64,000 bases of DNA from Trichormus_B sp936914905 (GTDB lineage: Bacteria; Cyanobacteriota; Cyanobacteriia; Cyanobacteriales; Nostocaceae): assembly GCF_039871975.1 (NCBI RefSeq), contig NZ_JBDPLL010000001.1. One strand, given 5' to 3'. The position numbers and the translations under genes are program-made. The notes under the pieces are model-generated. The model did no database searches, was not told the DNA's origin, and worked only from the letters and a program-made list of their open reading frames with translations. Position 1 is the first letter of the stretch, and each line of letters starts with the position of its first letter. Below are positions 26,639 to 36,154 of the stretch, in pieces.

Positions 26639-27151
26639 ATGGAGAAAATTCAGGCAGAGATTAAGCAACTTAACTCACAAGTTCAGGCACTCCAGGAAGA
26701 ACGGGCTACACTGAATAATAATAATGTAGAGTCCGGGGAAAATGATTCAGCGTTAGCAATAGTTGAGGCATATCGCTGTCAAGCCACAAAAAATCCCCAA
26801 ATTGCAGCGGAATTTCAAGGTATAGATAGAGCGATCGCATTTTTAGAAAAACAAAAACATCAGAGACAAACCTATCTCAATCAGTCACAACTCTTCTCAA
26901 AAAGTCCTTCCCAACAACAAGAAGAATTAGAAGCTGCCAAAAAAATTGCCCAAACCCATGCACAGAGAATTAATCAACTCGCTGGGGAACTTGCAACCGA
27001 AATTAAACTTCTGAAAGCTTGTGCTGATGAACTTAGCCCCATGTATTGGCAGGTTTACTATAAACCCTTAATTACCGGATTGAAAACCATCTCCGTTCCC
27101 CACGTTCGTTCTCATGGAGAAGTATGGAGAATTGTCAACCGCATAGTTTAG
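26639..27151 (+). CDS. Coiled-coil protein, unknown function
   Basis: 170 aa, mainly helical and polar. A heptad-like N-terminal coiled coil (KIQAEIKQLNSQVQALQEER) leads into VEAYRCQATKNPQIAAEFQG, a second helix pair (AIAFLEKQKHQRQTYLNQ; AKKIAQTHAQRINQLAGELA), and a C-terminal conserved-looking end (YYKPLITGLKTISVPHVRSH, then GEVWRIVNRIV). I do not recognise a named family. The ATG is directly preceded by a (TA)n tract with no Shine-Dalgarno, so expression from this start is uncertain. It lies about 90 bases after thrB on the same strand. Confidence 0.6.
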   Translation: MEKIQAEIKQLNSQVQALQEERATLNNNNVESGENDSALAIVEAYRCQATKNPQIAAEFQGIDRAIAFLEKQKHQRQTYLNQSQLFSKSPSQQQEELEAAKKIAQTHAQRINQLAGELATEIKLLKACADELSPMYWQVYYKPLITGLKTISVPHVRSHGEVWRIVNRIV

Positions 27152-27420
27152 GTATTAAAACCCAGTAATCAATACTTTATCAAATCAACATCAAAAATTT
27201 GAACAAATAAATATTATAGCTTAAAAAGCGGCAAATCAGTCTGCTTTTTTCTTGACGTTACAAAATTTTACTCTTAGAATGGCTATGAGATACTTTTGGT
27301 AAGTATTTATTACTATTTATCCTGTCATCTAAAAAGATGTAAAGGAAATTGTTTACAAAAGTAACGATTCCTTAATATAATGTAATTAAAAGAGAAACTA
27401 AAAATTGATTGTCAACAGTG

Positions 27421-29025
27421 ATGAATCCGATACAAATCCCTTGGCTATCAGCCATAATTTTCTTGCCCTTAGTGGCATCCCTAGCCATTCCCTTCATTCC
27501 TGATAAGGACGGTAAAACAGTTCGCTGGTATGGTCTAGGAGTAGCTTTTGCAGACTTTGCATTAATGATTTTTGCCCTTTGGCAGGGTTATGATTTCCAA
27601 AGTTCAGCCCTGCAAATGACAGAAAGCTATGCTTGGATACCCCAAATAGGCTTTAACTGGGCTGTAGCAATTGATGGTTTATCAATGCCCTTGATACTCT
27701 TAACAGGCTTAATCAACACACTTGCACTATTTGCGGCTTGGAAAGTAACCAATAAGCCGCATTTATTTTATGCATTAATGTTGGTAATGTACAGCGCCCA
27801 ATTAGGCGTATTCCTCGCCCAAGACTTATTAATGTTCTTCTTAATGTGGGAAATTGAGTTAGTACCCGTTTACTTGCTTATTTCCATCTGGGGAGGAAAA
27901 AACCGCCGCTATGCAGCCACCAAATTTATTATTTACACCGCCGCAGCATCTATATTTATTCTGGTAGCTGGTTTTGCAATGGCTTTCTATGGTGATGACT
28001 TCACCTTCAACATGACCGAATTGGGAATGAAAGAATATCCCCAAGCTCTAGAACTTTTACTATATACAGGTTTCTTAATCGCTTACGGAGTAAAACTACC
28101 AATTTTCCCCTTCCATACATGGTTACCTGATGCTCACGGTGAAGCATCTGCTCCCGGTTCAATGGTATTAGCTGGTGTGTTGTTGAAGATGGGTGGATAT
28201 GCACTGATTCGCTTTAACGTAGAAATGTTAACCGATGCCCACGTTGTTTTCGCTCCAATCTTAGCAATTTTAGGTGTAGTCAATATTGTTTACGGTGCTT
28301 GTTGCGCCTTAGCTCAAACCAACCTCAAACGCCGTTTAGCTTACTCTTCCATCGCCCACATGGGGTTTGTATTAATCGGGATTGCATCTTACACAGAAAT
28401 TGGTATCAGCGGTGCTGTGTTACAGATGCTTTCTCACGGTTTAATTGCTGCTAGTTTATTCTTCCTCTCTGGTGTAACTTACGAACGTACTCACACCTTA
28501 ATGATGGATAAAATGGGCGGCATGGCTAAAGTAATGCCTAGAACCTTTGCTCTGTTTACTATCGGTTCAATGGCTTCTCTGGCTTTACCTGGTATGAGTG
28601 GTTTCGTCGGTGAATTGATGGTGTTCCTGGGTATTGGCACCAGTGATGTTTACAGTTCCAGCTTCAAAGTAGTAGTCATCTTCCTATCCGCAGTTGGTGT
28701 GATTTTGACTCCCACCTATTTACTTTCCATGTTGCGTCAAGTGTTCTACGGTCAGCAAAGCAAAGACTTACATTTAGATACTGTAGTCGCTGATGTTAAA
28801 CCTCGTGAATTGTTCATCACCGCTTGTTTATTACTTCCTATAATCGGGATTGGTTTCTATCCTAAGTTAGCTACACAAACCTATGATGTGAAGACTGTTC
28901 AAGTTGCTGCTCACGCTCGTCAAGTGTTACCAGTTGTGGCTCGTCAAGAAACGTCTAACTTGTACTCACAAATTTTTACTACTCCAACCTTAGCTAGTTC
29001 TGAATTTGTTAATATATCTGAGTAA
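27421..29025 (+). CDS. ndhD: NAD(P)H-quinone oxidoreductase subunit 4 (NdhD)
   Basis: Proton-pumping membrane subunit of the NDH-1 complex in respiration and cyclic electron flow, or in CO2 uptake for some paralogues. About 535 aa with around 14 membrane helices. Family motifs include a conserved Glu in FFLMWEIELVPVYLLI, FPFHTWLPDAHGEASAPGSM (TM7-8 loop with Lys/His), RRLAYSSIAHMGFVLIG and ALPGMSGFVGELMVFLG. Start may be the ATG at 27421; TTG 27409 and GTG 27418 are also in frame. A perfect terminator follows. Standing alone without ndhF, its paralogue type (D1-D4) cannot be fixed by eye. Confidence 0.94.
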   Translation: MNPIQIPWLSAIIFLPLVASLAIPFIPDKDGKTVRWYGLGVAFADFALMIFALWQGYDFQSSALQMTESYAWIPQIGFNWAVAIDGLSMPLILLTGLINTLALFAAWKVTNKPHLFYALMLVMYSAQLGVFLAQDLLMFFLMWEIELVPVYLLISIWGGKNRRYAATKFIIYTAAASIFILVAGFAMAFYGDDFTFNMTELGMKEYPQALELLLYTGFLIAYGVKLPIFPFHTWLPDAHGEASAPGSMVLAGVLLKMGGYALIRFNVEMLTDAHVVFAPILAILGVVNIVYGACCALAQTNLKRRLAYSSIAHMGFVLIGIASYTEIGISGAVLQMLSHGLIAASLFFLSGVTYERTHTLMMDKMGGMAKVMPRTFALFTIGSMASLALPGMSGFVGELMVFLGIGTSDVYSSSFKVVVIFLSAVGVILTPTYLLSMLRQVFYGQQSKDLHLDTVVADVKPRELFITACLLLPIIGIGFYPKLATQTYDVKTVQVAAHARQVLPVVARQETSNLYSQIFTTPTLASSEFVNISE

Positions 29026-29071
29026 TTATAAAGCTCGTCAAGGGCGCTGCTAAATCTTAAATTAAGAGGGG

Positions 29072-29107
29072 TTATAGGGGTAGTTGTAAAACTGCCCCTA
29101 TAATTTT
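29072..29107 (+). terminator. Terminator after ndhD
   Basis: A 14-base stem (29072-29085 with 29090-29103, one G-T pair, GTAA loop) followed by TTTT lies 47 bases after the ndhD stop. The rest of 29108-29349 holds no gene. Confidence 0.85.
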
Positions 29108-29307
29108 GTCGTAACGTTTTTGAAACTTGAGGATTGTCACCAAAGTGAGCAACCGAGCAACAAAATTACTACAAGCTTGAGTTTGAGAGCCAAAACTATT
29201 ACAGTACGGCGTAAATAAACCAACCATTCTGCGGTACTACTAGTCTGTTAAAGACATTTTGATGGATCAGGAAAACCAAATTTTCTTCGTGGTTTATTCA
29301 AAATAAT

Positions 29308-29332
29308 AGCCGCCCCCTTACGGAAGCGGCCG
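29308..29332 (-). terminator. Probable terminator after groEL
   Basis: On the minus strand GGCCGC and GCGGCT-type arms enclose CTTCCGTAAGGGG, and the sequence then turns T-rich. It sits about 18 bases past the groEL stop. Confidence 0.55.
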
Positions 29333-29349
29333 TTCTTTAAACAAAGACC

Positions 29350-30981
29350 TTAGTAATCAAAATCTCCACCACTAGGACCAGCAGCAGGAGCAGCATCTTT
29401 AGGTTCTGGCTTGTCAACAACAATACATTCAGTTGTCAACACCATACCAGCGATAGAAGCTGCGTTTTGCAGTGCAGAACGAGTTACCTTCGCGGGATCA
29501 ACAATACCAGCAGCCAACATATCAACAAATTCGTTGCTGGAAGCGTTGAAACCAATGTTAAAATCTTTTTCTTTTACTCTTTCTGCAATTACAGCGCCGT
29601 TTTGACCAGCGTTTTCTGCGATTCTCTTCAGAGGAGCAGGTAAAGCACGAGCAACGATTAAAGCACCAGTTAACTCTTCATACTTGAGGTTGCTGTTAGC
29701 CCAAGTTTCTAACTCGGGAGTGAGGTGAGCCAAGGTTGTACCACCACCGGGAACAATACCTTCTTCTACAGCAGCCTTGGTAGCGTTGATGGCGTCTTCC
29801 AAGCGTAGTTTCTTGTCCTTCATTTCGGTTTCGGTAGCTGCACCAACTTTAATTACAGCTACACCACCCGACAATTTAGCCAAACGCTCTTGCAGTTTTT
29901 CCTTGTCGTAGGAAGATTCTGTTTCTTCCATCAGATGGCGGATTTGTTCGCAACGAGCCTTAACTGCAACATCGTTACCTTCAGCAACAATTGTCGTGTT
30001 GTCCTTGGTGATAGTGATGCGGCGCGCTTTACCCAGGCTATCCAGCTTGGTACTATCTAGCTTCAAACCAGCGTCTTCAGTGATGAGTTGACCACCAGTT
30101 AAGACAGCGATATCTTCTAGCATAGCCTTACGGCGATCACCAAAACCAGGAGCTTTAACAGCCGCAACGTTGAGTACACCGCGTAAACGGTTAACTACCA
30201 AAGTAGCCAAAGCTTCTTTTTCGATATCCTCAGCGATAATCACCAAAGGACGACCGGAACGAGCTACTTGCTCAAGTACAGGTACTAAATCTTGTACTAA
30301 AGCGATTTTCTTGTCGGTTAACAAAATGTAAGGCTCATCAAACACTGTTTCCATCCGCTCTGCATCAGTTGCAAAGTAAGGAGAGATATAGCCTTTATCA
30401 AAACGCATCCCTTCAGTGATTTCGAGTTCGGTGCTCATAGACTTCCCTTCTTCCAGGGAAATTACGCCTTCTTTACCCACCTTGTCCATAGCTTGAGCAA
30501 TCATCCTACCAACTTCTTCGTCGTTACCAGCAGAAATTGCCCCAACTTGTGCTATCGCTTTAGAGTCTTCTACAGGACGAGCGTGTTCAGCAATTTTTTC
30601 AACTAAGAAAGCAGTAGCTTTATCAATACCGCGCTTCAACAGAATTGCATTAGCGCCAGCAGCCACGTTCCGCAAGCCCTCTTTAACAATGGCGTGAGCT
30701 AAAACGGTAGCGGTGGTTGTACCATCACCAGCAGCATCGTTAGTTTTAGAAGCAGCTTGACGAATCAAAGCTACGCCAGTGTTTTCAATATGGTCTTCTA
30801 ATTCAATTTCTTTCGCAATAGTTACACCATCATTAACGATTTGTGGTGCCCCAAATTTTTTCTCTAGAACTACGTTACGACCTTTTGGCCCAAGGGTGAC
30901 AGCAACAGCTTCAGCCAGAATATCAATACCACGCTCAAGGGCGCGACGGGCATTTTCGTTGTAAATAATGCGCTTTGCCAT
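29350..30981 (-). CDS. groL: 60 kDa chaperonin GroEL (groES-linked copy)
   Basis: ATP-dependent folding chaperone forming double seven-mer rings. 543 aa. N-terminal AKRIIYNENARRALERGID and VAVTLGPKGRNVVLEKKFGA. The nucleotide-binding NDGVTIAKEIEL and AGDGTTTATVLAHAI are intact, as is GGGTTLAHL near residue 412. The C-terminus ends GPSGGDFDY rather than the Gly-Met tail of E. coli, as in the cyanobacterial copy that is linked to groES. It lies 126 bases downstream of groES in one operon under the CIRCE operator. Confidence 0.97.
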   Translation of the reverse strand: MAKRIIYNENARRALERGIDILAEAVAVTLGPKGRNVVLEKKFGAPQIVNDGVTIAKEIELEDHIENTGVALIRQAASKTNDAAGDGTTTATVLAHAIVKEGLRNVAAGANAILLKRGIDKATAFLVEKIAEHARPVEDSKAIAQVGAISAGNDEEVGRMIAQAMDKVGKEGVISLEEGKSMSTELEITEGMRFDKGYISPYFATDAERMETVFDEPYILLTDKKIALVQDLVPVLEQVARSGRPLVIIAEDIEKEALATLVVNRLRGVLNVAAVKAPGFGDRRKAMLEDIAVLTGGQLITEDAGLKLDSTKLDSLGKARRITITKDNTTIVAEGNDVAVKARCEQIRHLMEETESSYDKEKLQERLAKLSGGVAVIKVGAATETEMKDKKLRLEDAINATKAAVEEGIVPGGGTTLAHLTPELETWANSNLKYEELTGALIVARALPAPLKRIAENAGQNGAVIAERVKEKDFNIGFNASSNEFVDMLAAGIVDPAKVTRSALQNAASIAGMVLTTECIVVDKPEPKDAAPAAGPSGGDFDY

Positions 30982-31107
30982 AATCTGTGTAATTTTCGAA
31001 TTGGTTATTTGTTAGTTGTCAATTTTTCAGCCATTTGCTGGGGTGTAACTTGCCAAGTCAAAATTTTGACTTTTGACTTTTGACTTGTTCTACCCCTCAT
31101 CACCGAA

Positions 31108-31419
31108 CTAGCTAACGACTGCTAGAATATCTTTCTCAGAAAGCAGTACATATTCTTCAGTACCGAGCTTAACGTCGGTGCCAGCATACTTGGAATAAAG
31201 CACTTTATCACCCGCTTTAATTTCCAATTCTTGGCGGCTACCGTCATCATTCCGCTTGCCAGGTCCAAGGGCTACTACTTCGCCTACTTGGGGTTTTTCC
31301 TTAGCGGTGTCAGGCAAATACAAACCACCTGCGGTCTTTTCCTCAGCGGCGGTCACTTTTACAAAAACGCGATCACTCAAAGGTTTAACTGTAGATACGC
31401 TTAGAGATACAGCTGCCAT
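31108..31419 (-). CDS. groES: 10 kDa co-chaperonin GroES
   Basis: 103 aa, the lid of GroEL. The basic beta-barrel motifs KPLSDRVFVKVTAAEEKTAG, GGLYLPDTAKEKPQVGEVVA, the LGPGKRND segment and DKVLYSKYAGTDVKLGTEEY are all present. The mobile loop EEKTAGGLYLPD is intact. It is first gene of the groES-groEL operon. Confidence 0.97.
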   Translation of the reverse strand: MAAVSLSVSTVKPLSDRVFVKVTAAEEKTAGGLYLPDTAKEKPQVGEVVALGPGKRNDDGSRQELEIKAGDKVLYSKYAGTDVKLGTEEYVLLSEKDILAVVS

Positions 31420-31441
31420 AATTTTAATTTTTGCTCGCTTG

Positions 31442-31468
31442 TTAGCACTCTCGACTCCTGAGTGCTAA
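31442..31468. promoter_or_regulatory. CIRCE operator (HrcA binding site)
   Basis: TTAGCACTC (31442-31450), a 9-base spacer, and GAGTGCTAA (31460-31468) form the exact CIRCE consensus, 23 bases upstream of the groES start. HrcA binds here and represses until heat or other stress. Confidence 0.97.
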
Positions 31469-31496
31469 TCTAGCGAAAAACAGTGACAAATGGCAA
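31467..31496 (-). promoter_or_regulatory. Probable groESL promoter overlapping CIRCE
   Basis: Minus-strand TTGCCA (complement of 31491-31496) and TAGATT (complement of 31467-31472) are 18 bases apart. The -10 overlaps the CIRCE edge, as expected for HrcA repression. Confidence 0.55.
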
Positions 31497-31914
31497 TAAT
31501 GTTTTCTGTACGGGTTTCCGAACTAAATTCAGCTATCAGTTGTCAGTTTTTCCCATCCTGCGTTTTAACTTCTTTCCGTCCCCTTTGGGATGATGCCTCC
31601 AGGACGCTGCCCGAACGCTTTAGCGATACGACAGTCGCTCATGGGGGAAACCCCCAAGACCACGCTGACTCACCTGTCACCTGTCACCTTCTACCTGAAC
31701 CAAAAAGTTACTTCAGGTAAAGTATAAATGCCTAATTGTTTTTGTTGTCTGGTTCTGTTGCGTAAGTAATGAATATTTTTATATGGACAACTTTTATTTG
31801 TTTATATGGACAACTTTTATTTGCAAAGCTGAGAAATTGTTATAGAACTGTAATCAGGGAGTCGCTTAATGAGTAACAATACAGTGAGCTAAAGAATTGC
31901 TGTCCAATCCCCAA
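31497..31914. other. Intergenic region with repeats
   Basis: Contains a Nostocales-type interspersed sequence (31560-31690, GGGGGAAACCCCC core) and a direct duplication of TATATGGACAACTTTTATTTG (about 31780-31822). Also present is an inverted repeat whose left arm AAGAATTGCTGTCC (about 31892) matches the right arm near 31968-31982. No intact gene. Confidence 0.5.
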
Positions 31915-32345
31915 AACTACTAAAGCCAAGGAACTGAAAGCCCTAAGTAATTGTGTAGACGTTCTAGGACTGGCAATTCTTCAACGAACAGCTTTATGTT
32001 TGTTCTGAGCAGATAGTGATTCACAACTGGTCAAAACAGGCTAATCTAGAATTCTGGGAATGCTGGAAACTGCGACTCAAAGAGCGACACATCAACCCAT
32101 TTGAGGAGAGTCATCCCATTTGCATCTTCAGAACTAAAACTAACTGCTTGCGTGTTTGTTGTTCTAGGCAGATAATGGTAGTTTACCCAGATGGGGTCTG
32201 GTATAGCCAAACAAAACTGGAAGTCATTGAGCGGATCATCCCAGAACACTTAATCGGCATAATGGTGGTTGAAGCACAAGCATTTTTAACCCATCCTTTG
32301 CCAGAAACTTCCCTGGTTTCTTGTGAACCTCTGATTGAGGCTTAA
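31915..32345 (+). pseudogene. (2Fe-2S) ferredoxin-domain protein remnant
   Basis: Two frames reconstruct a conserved cyanobacterial thioredoxin-like (2Fe-2S) ferredoxin-domain protein. The first reads KAKELKALSNCVDVLGLAIL then QRTALCLF and stops near 32008. The second continues with CSEQIV, EFWECWKLRLKERH, FRTKTNCLRVCCSRQIMVVY, PDGVWYSQTKLEVIERIIPE and HLI, ending at 32345. In intact relatives the first cluster reads FVCADQ..PKCC; here the Cys pair is replaced by HNW. The frameshift plus the loss of cluster ligands argue for a decayed gene. The family memory is good, but no search was done. Confidence 0.55.
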
Positions 32346-32717
32346 CATCCAAGGGATATAGCAGAGCAAAAGTAAGCAAATGAAAGTGCGGGTGAGTTTT
32401 GATCCAGGTCCATCTTCAGCTAAATACTGAACTTGTCAGCCAGACAGATTATTATTTAATCAGGTTTTTTAGCCCGCCCCTTTCAAAGCAACATATAATA
32501 ACGCATTATAAATACTATTGCTCTCCGTATCCTTACTGGAATTTTGTCATCAAGCTACTATTTTCTTCAAAGTGTCCATCACCTTTTAGACTTTTAGGCA
32601 GCAAAGGCAAGTTAAGTGGGAAAAAACAACATCTCAATAATCCACCATAAAGGATAACTATTCAAGACCTTGATGGATCGACGCGCGACAAGTGCCACTG
32701 CTATGAAAGAGCCCAGC
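32346..32717. other. Leader region upstream of response regulator gene
   Basis: About 370 AT-rich bases with no convincing frame. It presumably holds the promoter of the downstream regulator; I cannot place it. AAAGGA occurs around 32649, but the preferred ATG is further down. Confidence 0.3.
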
Positions 32718-33350
32718 ATGAAAGATCACAAACGACTTCTATTGATTGATGATGACCCTAACCTCATCTTGCTGGTGAAGGATTACTTAGAATTCCGGGG
32801 ATACGAAGTCATCACAGCCGAAAATGGACGAGAAGCTCTGGAAATTTTAGAACATGAAGTTCCAGATATGATCATCTGTGACGTGATGATGCCGGAAATG
32901 GACGGATACACTTTTGTTGAACAAGTTCGACAAAATGAACGTACAAGTTGGATTCCCGTTCTCTTCCTCTCTGCTAAGGGACAAAGTGCAGACCGAGTTA
33001 AAGGACTGAACAAAGGTGCTGACGTATATATGGTCAAGCCCTTTGAACCTGAAGAACTCGTAGCACAAGTAGAATCCTCACTTAAGCAAACTATCCGTTG
33101 GAAAGAACACCAAACAAAAGGAGGGGAAAATGGTTCCCGTATCCAGGTTCCCTTCGATGTCCAGTTGACCCCAACAGAACTGAAAGTAGTACAGTTTGTA
33201 GCTAGGGGTTTAGCTAACCGGGAAATTGCTGAAGAATTAAATGTGAGTCAGCGTACAGTTGAAAGCCATGTTTCCAATATGTTGGGTAAAACCAATCTCC
33301 ACAACCGTACTGAATTAGCACGTTGGGCAATTGAAAATCAAATGGCTTAA
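32718..33350 (+). CDS. NarL/LuxR-type response regulator, Ycf29/Rre1-like
   Basis: About 210 aa. An N-terminal receiver begins KDHKRLLLIDDDPNLILLVK, with phospho-Asp in MIICDVMMPEMDGYTFVE, Thr/Ser-type switch in VLFLSAKGQS and Lys in GADVYMVKPFEPEELVAQVE. After a Gly/Asn linker, a LuxR-type helix-turn-helix (LTPTELKVVQFVARGLANRE, VSQRTVESHVSNMLGKTNLH) completes it. The strong conservation and NarL-type output fit Ycf29/Rre1, the stress-responsive regulator paired with Hik2/Hik34 in Synechocystis. That assignment is from memory. ATG 32718 is preferred because conservation starts there; the frame extends up to 32670. A hairpin terminator follows at 33384. Confidence 0.9.
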   Translation: MKDHKRLLLIDDDPNLILLVKDYLEFRGYEVITAENGREALEILEHEVPDMIICDVMMPEMDGYTFVEQVRQNERTSWIPVLFLSAKGQSADRVKGLNKGADVYMVKPFEPEELVAQVESSLKQTIRWKEHQTKGGENGSRIQVPFDVQLTPTELKVVQFVARGLANREIAEELNVSQRTVESHVSNMLGKTNLHNRTELARWAIENQMA

Positions 33351-33383
33351 AAGCTTGGCTGATTTCTGAAATTTCAAAGTTAT

Positions 33384-33417
33384 GAGTTTTGGGTTACAGT
33401 GTCCTAACTCAAAACTC
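33384..33417 (+). terminator. Terminator after response regulator gene
   Basis: GAGTTTTGGGTTA (33384-33396) and TAACTCAAAACTC (33405-33417) form a 13-base stem with one G-T pair, 34 bases past the stop. A TTTTTCTT stretch follows shortly. Confidence 0.7.
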
Positions 33418-33454
33418 AACACTAGATTTTTCTTCTGCATTCAGTCTGAAGGCT

Positions 33455-33600
33455 TTTGACATACTCCCACCCCTTGAAGGGGTGGGATTCTGGGGTCAAA
33501 CAGCGATTGCGGGCATAACTCGTCTGACATCACCTAACCCAACAGTCGATCTCCCGACTTCGTGACTGGGGATAAAGCCCCTAAAGGACGTAAAAATATG
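33455..33600. mobile_element. IS200/IS605-type end remnant
   Basis: TTTTGACATACTCCCACC leads into a perfect hairpin (CCCACCCC 33466-33473 with GGGGTGGG 33479-33486), followed by ATTCTGGGGTC. This is the typical subterminal hairpin of cyanobacterial IS200/IS605 elements. The next 110 bases include CTGGGGATAAAGCCCCTAAA, also end-like. No tnpA or tnpB frame is present, so it is a solo end or tiny nonautonomous derivative. Confidence 0.6.
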
Positions 33601-34137
33601 AAAATCTAAAGAATTTTCAGGTTTTTACTCGTTGGTAGGATTTCAAACTTCCCACTATTTCTCGTAAAATATGGATTGTGAAGCTAAATTTAGATCTTTT
33701 AAATTTAAACTTCATAATTCATAATTCATAATTCATAATACAGTCCTGAAGCCCTATATTCCAACCCTGATATCACTTAAAAATATTACTACACGACCTC
33801 ACGCAAATACCCGGTTTCCTCAACTAGAAATAACCGTAGAGTAGGTTAGCGACAACATAACCCACCACAAACCAAACTATCAACTTATTAAAAGAACTTC
33901 ATAGAATGATCGATCCTGTTTTAATCTCATTCCCCTGAATTTTATCCTTGTTCTCACAAAAGTGGGGAAGGGGAATCCAGTAATTATTTAACCCACATTC
34001 AGCAATTCAGTAAATAGTACAGATAAACTATATTAACGATCTATCTATTAAAAAATCTTATTTTTAACAATTAAGTACCCATAAAAAATAAATTATGCAC
34101 ACTGAAAATATGACTTTGTCATGACGTTTAAAAAAGT
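33601..34137. other. AT-rich spacer without genes
   Basis: Contains tandem ATAATTC units (33714-33742) and otherwise AT-rich DNA. I see no protein, RNA gene or strong structure. Confidence 0.5.
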
Positions 34138-35300
34138 TAGTTAGACAACAATGTTTAATTTGAATCTTTCAATCAGTTATAAAAGAATCAGACTATGCAA
34201 TCGTGAATCAATTTTTTGGTAGTATTTATAATACTGACTATATTTATTACTAACTTAACTCTCTATTTATATTTAACCTATTTTTGCTACCTTTTAAATC
34301 TGTGCTGGTACTACAAAATTAAGTGCTGAATGTGGGTTAAAAAAGCCAAAAACTTGGTCCAAGCTTTTATGAGTACAGAACTGAAACCAAGTGAAATCAA
34401 AGGATATAGCTATCAAGAAGAAAAAGTATCTTATGGGGGAATGAGCAAAGATGGCTATTAGTACAAAGTGCAGACAGAAAAAAGCAGACTTAAAGAAATT
34501 CACCCAAAGCATTCAAGAGGAGTTTCTAAAAGTCAGTAAACAAGTAGCTAGATTAGTCAAAGAAGAATTCGAACAGAGATCGTTAGCGGAATTAAAAATT
34601 AAAGAACTGGCAGCAAAATTAAAATATCATAAAATACCGGACTTAGAAATTACCGAGAGTTAAATAAAGGATAAACAGTAGTTTATCAAGTAAGAGGTAA
34701 ACCAATAGAAAATCAGGAGTTAATCACCCAACATCATAACTCTTATGGTCAATTTATTTGAGCAATGAATATTTTAGAGACAATCGAATTAGAGACCATA
34801 GAAATATTGAGAATATATATAAATATTGAGAATATATAAAGAACAGTAATCAACAGAAAGAGGATTTAGATTTATCAAAGACCCGTTATTTTTCGCCGAT
34901 AGTCTTTTTGTGAAAGGTCCAGAAAGAGGTTTATAATCTGGGACAAAGACAGTTGAGAATCTCATTAAAGACGCAAAAAGCTACAGTTAAAAATCAACTG
35001 AATAAACTTACAGAATCCCCTAATTTAGATTGAATATTTCAGAGTCTCTGCGTTGGAGGGGTTCCCCGACTTGAACCAACTGGCGTATGTTTTCAAGGGA
35101 TTCATTTTCTGATTACACAAGGAGTTTATAGGATTATGAACTTGACAGAGGAACGTTGTCTAATTTTGCAACTCCTACCTACAGCTTGTCAAAAGTATGA
35201 TTTATTTTCTTAGTTTCTACGTCTCCAATTCACTATAGTCTTATATTTTGTATTTTCATCAGTGATTGAGAAATTCAAATTAAACATTGTTGTCTAACTA
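34138..35300 (+). mobile_element. IS1634-family element, internally deleted, with both terminal inverted repeats
   Basis: Left end TAGTTAGACAACAATGTTTA (34138 onward) and right end (to 35300) are inverted copies over about 39 bases with few mismatches. Between them, in broken frames, is an IS1634-type transposase on the plus strand. It reads VKKAKNLVQAFMSTELKPSE (34330), KKADLKKFTQSIQEEFLKVS (34480), VYQVRGKPIENQELITQHHN (34680), TERGFRFIKDPLFFADSLFV (34855) and KATVKNQLNKLTESPNLD (34975). It ends RIMNLTEERCLILQLLPTAC (35140). At least five frameshifts or stops interrupt it. The N-terminal DDE part is missing: the remnant is about 1.16 kb, shorter than usual members. So the ends survive while the transposase is dead. 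Confidence 0.72.
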
Positions 35301-35629
35301 GCTTCTTTTACACAATAAGAAAGCTGGAAGTTTCAGGTGCATAATTCATGTTTTTATGGCTACTGGATTTTTAAAAACCATAGTTCTGAATTGGCAGTGA
35401 ATATAGTTTATTTATGCTACTTATTGAAGTGCAGAATATGGGTTACAAGAAAACAATCTTATCTTTGTCGTCCTTGTGAAAATCAAAGAACTAGAAGAAG
35501 ACACAGTGCTTTTTGGATAGTTTCTATGAATGAGTCTCAAAAATTGGTCTTGGAAATGATGGCTGCTGTTCGCAATAAACAGCCATTTTATCAGCAGGGT
35601 CTGATGGATAGCTATGATGCTTAGGGAGC
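35301..35629. other. Unassigned stretch between IS remnants
   Basis: A plus-strand frame (about 35400-35624) reads QSYLCRPCENQRTRRRH and then KLVLEMMAAVRNKQPFYQQG. The CxxC start hints at a transposase zinc finger, but I cannot assign it. The region is probably further IS debris. Confidence 0.3.
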
Positions 35630-36090
35630 AACATCTTTAACTTCTTTGTCACCCCCTTAAGTTTTACATTCTGGAGATTCTTTGACTGCCACTCTATCTT
35701 CTGTATCTTCTGTAACGATAATTTGTGGGGCAGGTATATCAAATACTTGTCGCTTGATTATTTTCTTGCTACTACAACACATATATGACACCCACATCAA
35801 AGACATGAGCATGGTGTTGGATGTTCTACGATGTTTTCTGGCTGCAATACAAGTTTAAGTGTCTGTCCTGGATGACCTTTCTGTCCTCCTGATGCTCGCT
35901 TTCCTTTTTCTCTTAAACTTTATTTGATTTGACTTTTTAAGTCCGTCGCTGGTTGGTGGTTTTGAACTTTTTGTGCTATCTAATCCCAGACGTCTCTATT
36001 CTATAGCTCTGCGGGAAGAGGCAGAGCTTGATTCTCTTGCTCTAACCTCTCTATTTCTTTTGATCTTTTTCTTCTAGATTCATCCATGCT
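35630..36090 (-). pseudogene. IS66-family transposase N-terminal remnant (second subtype)
   Basis: Minus-strand pieces read MDESRRKRSKEIERLEQENQ (start near 36088), then GKRASGGQKGHPGQTLKLVL and QPENIVEHPTPCSCL, a stop, and RKIIKRQVFDIPAPQIIVTE, ending in decayed sequence. The G-Q-K/P-G-H-x-G basic block, the Cys pair and the KRQVFDIP.....VTE sequence are typical of the N-terminal and zinc-finger domains of IS66 TnpC. The DDE catalytic core is absent. It differs in sequence from the remnant at 1-1356. Confidence 0.65.
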
Positions 36091-36154
36091 TATTAGACCT
36101 ATTCGGAAAATTAACTTGGTGTCAAAAAAAATAGTAGAAGGGAATTTTGACCGT

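Noticed and set aside
33455..33490. Possible rho-independent terminator
   Set aside because: Hairpin is not followed by a T-run, and its flanks match IS200/IS605 ends; the regulator gene already has a terminator at 33384.
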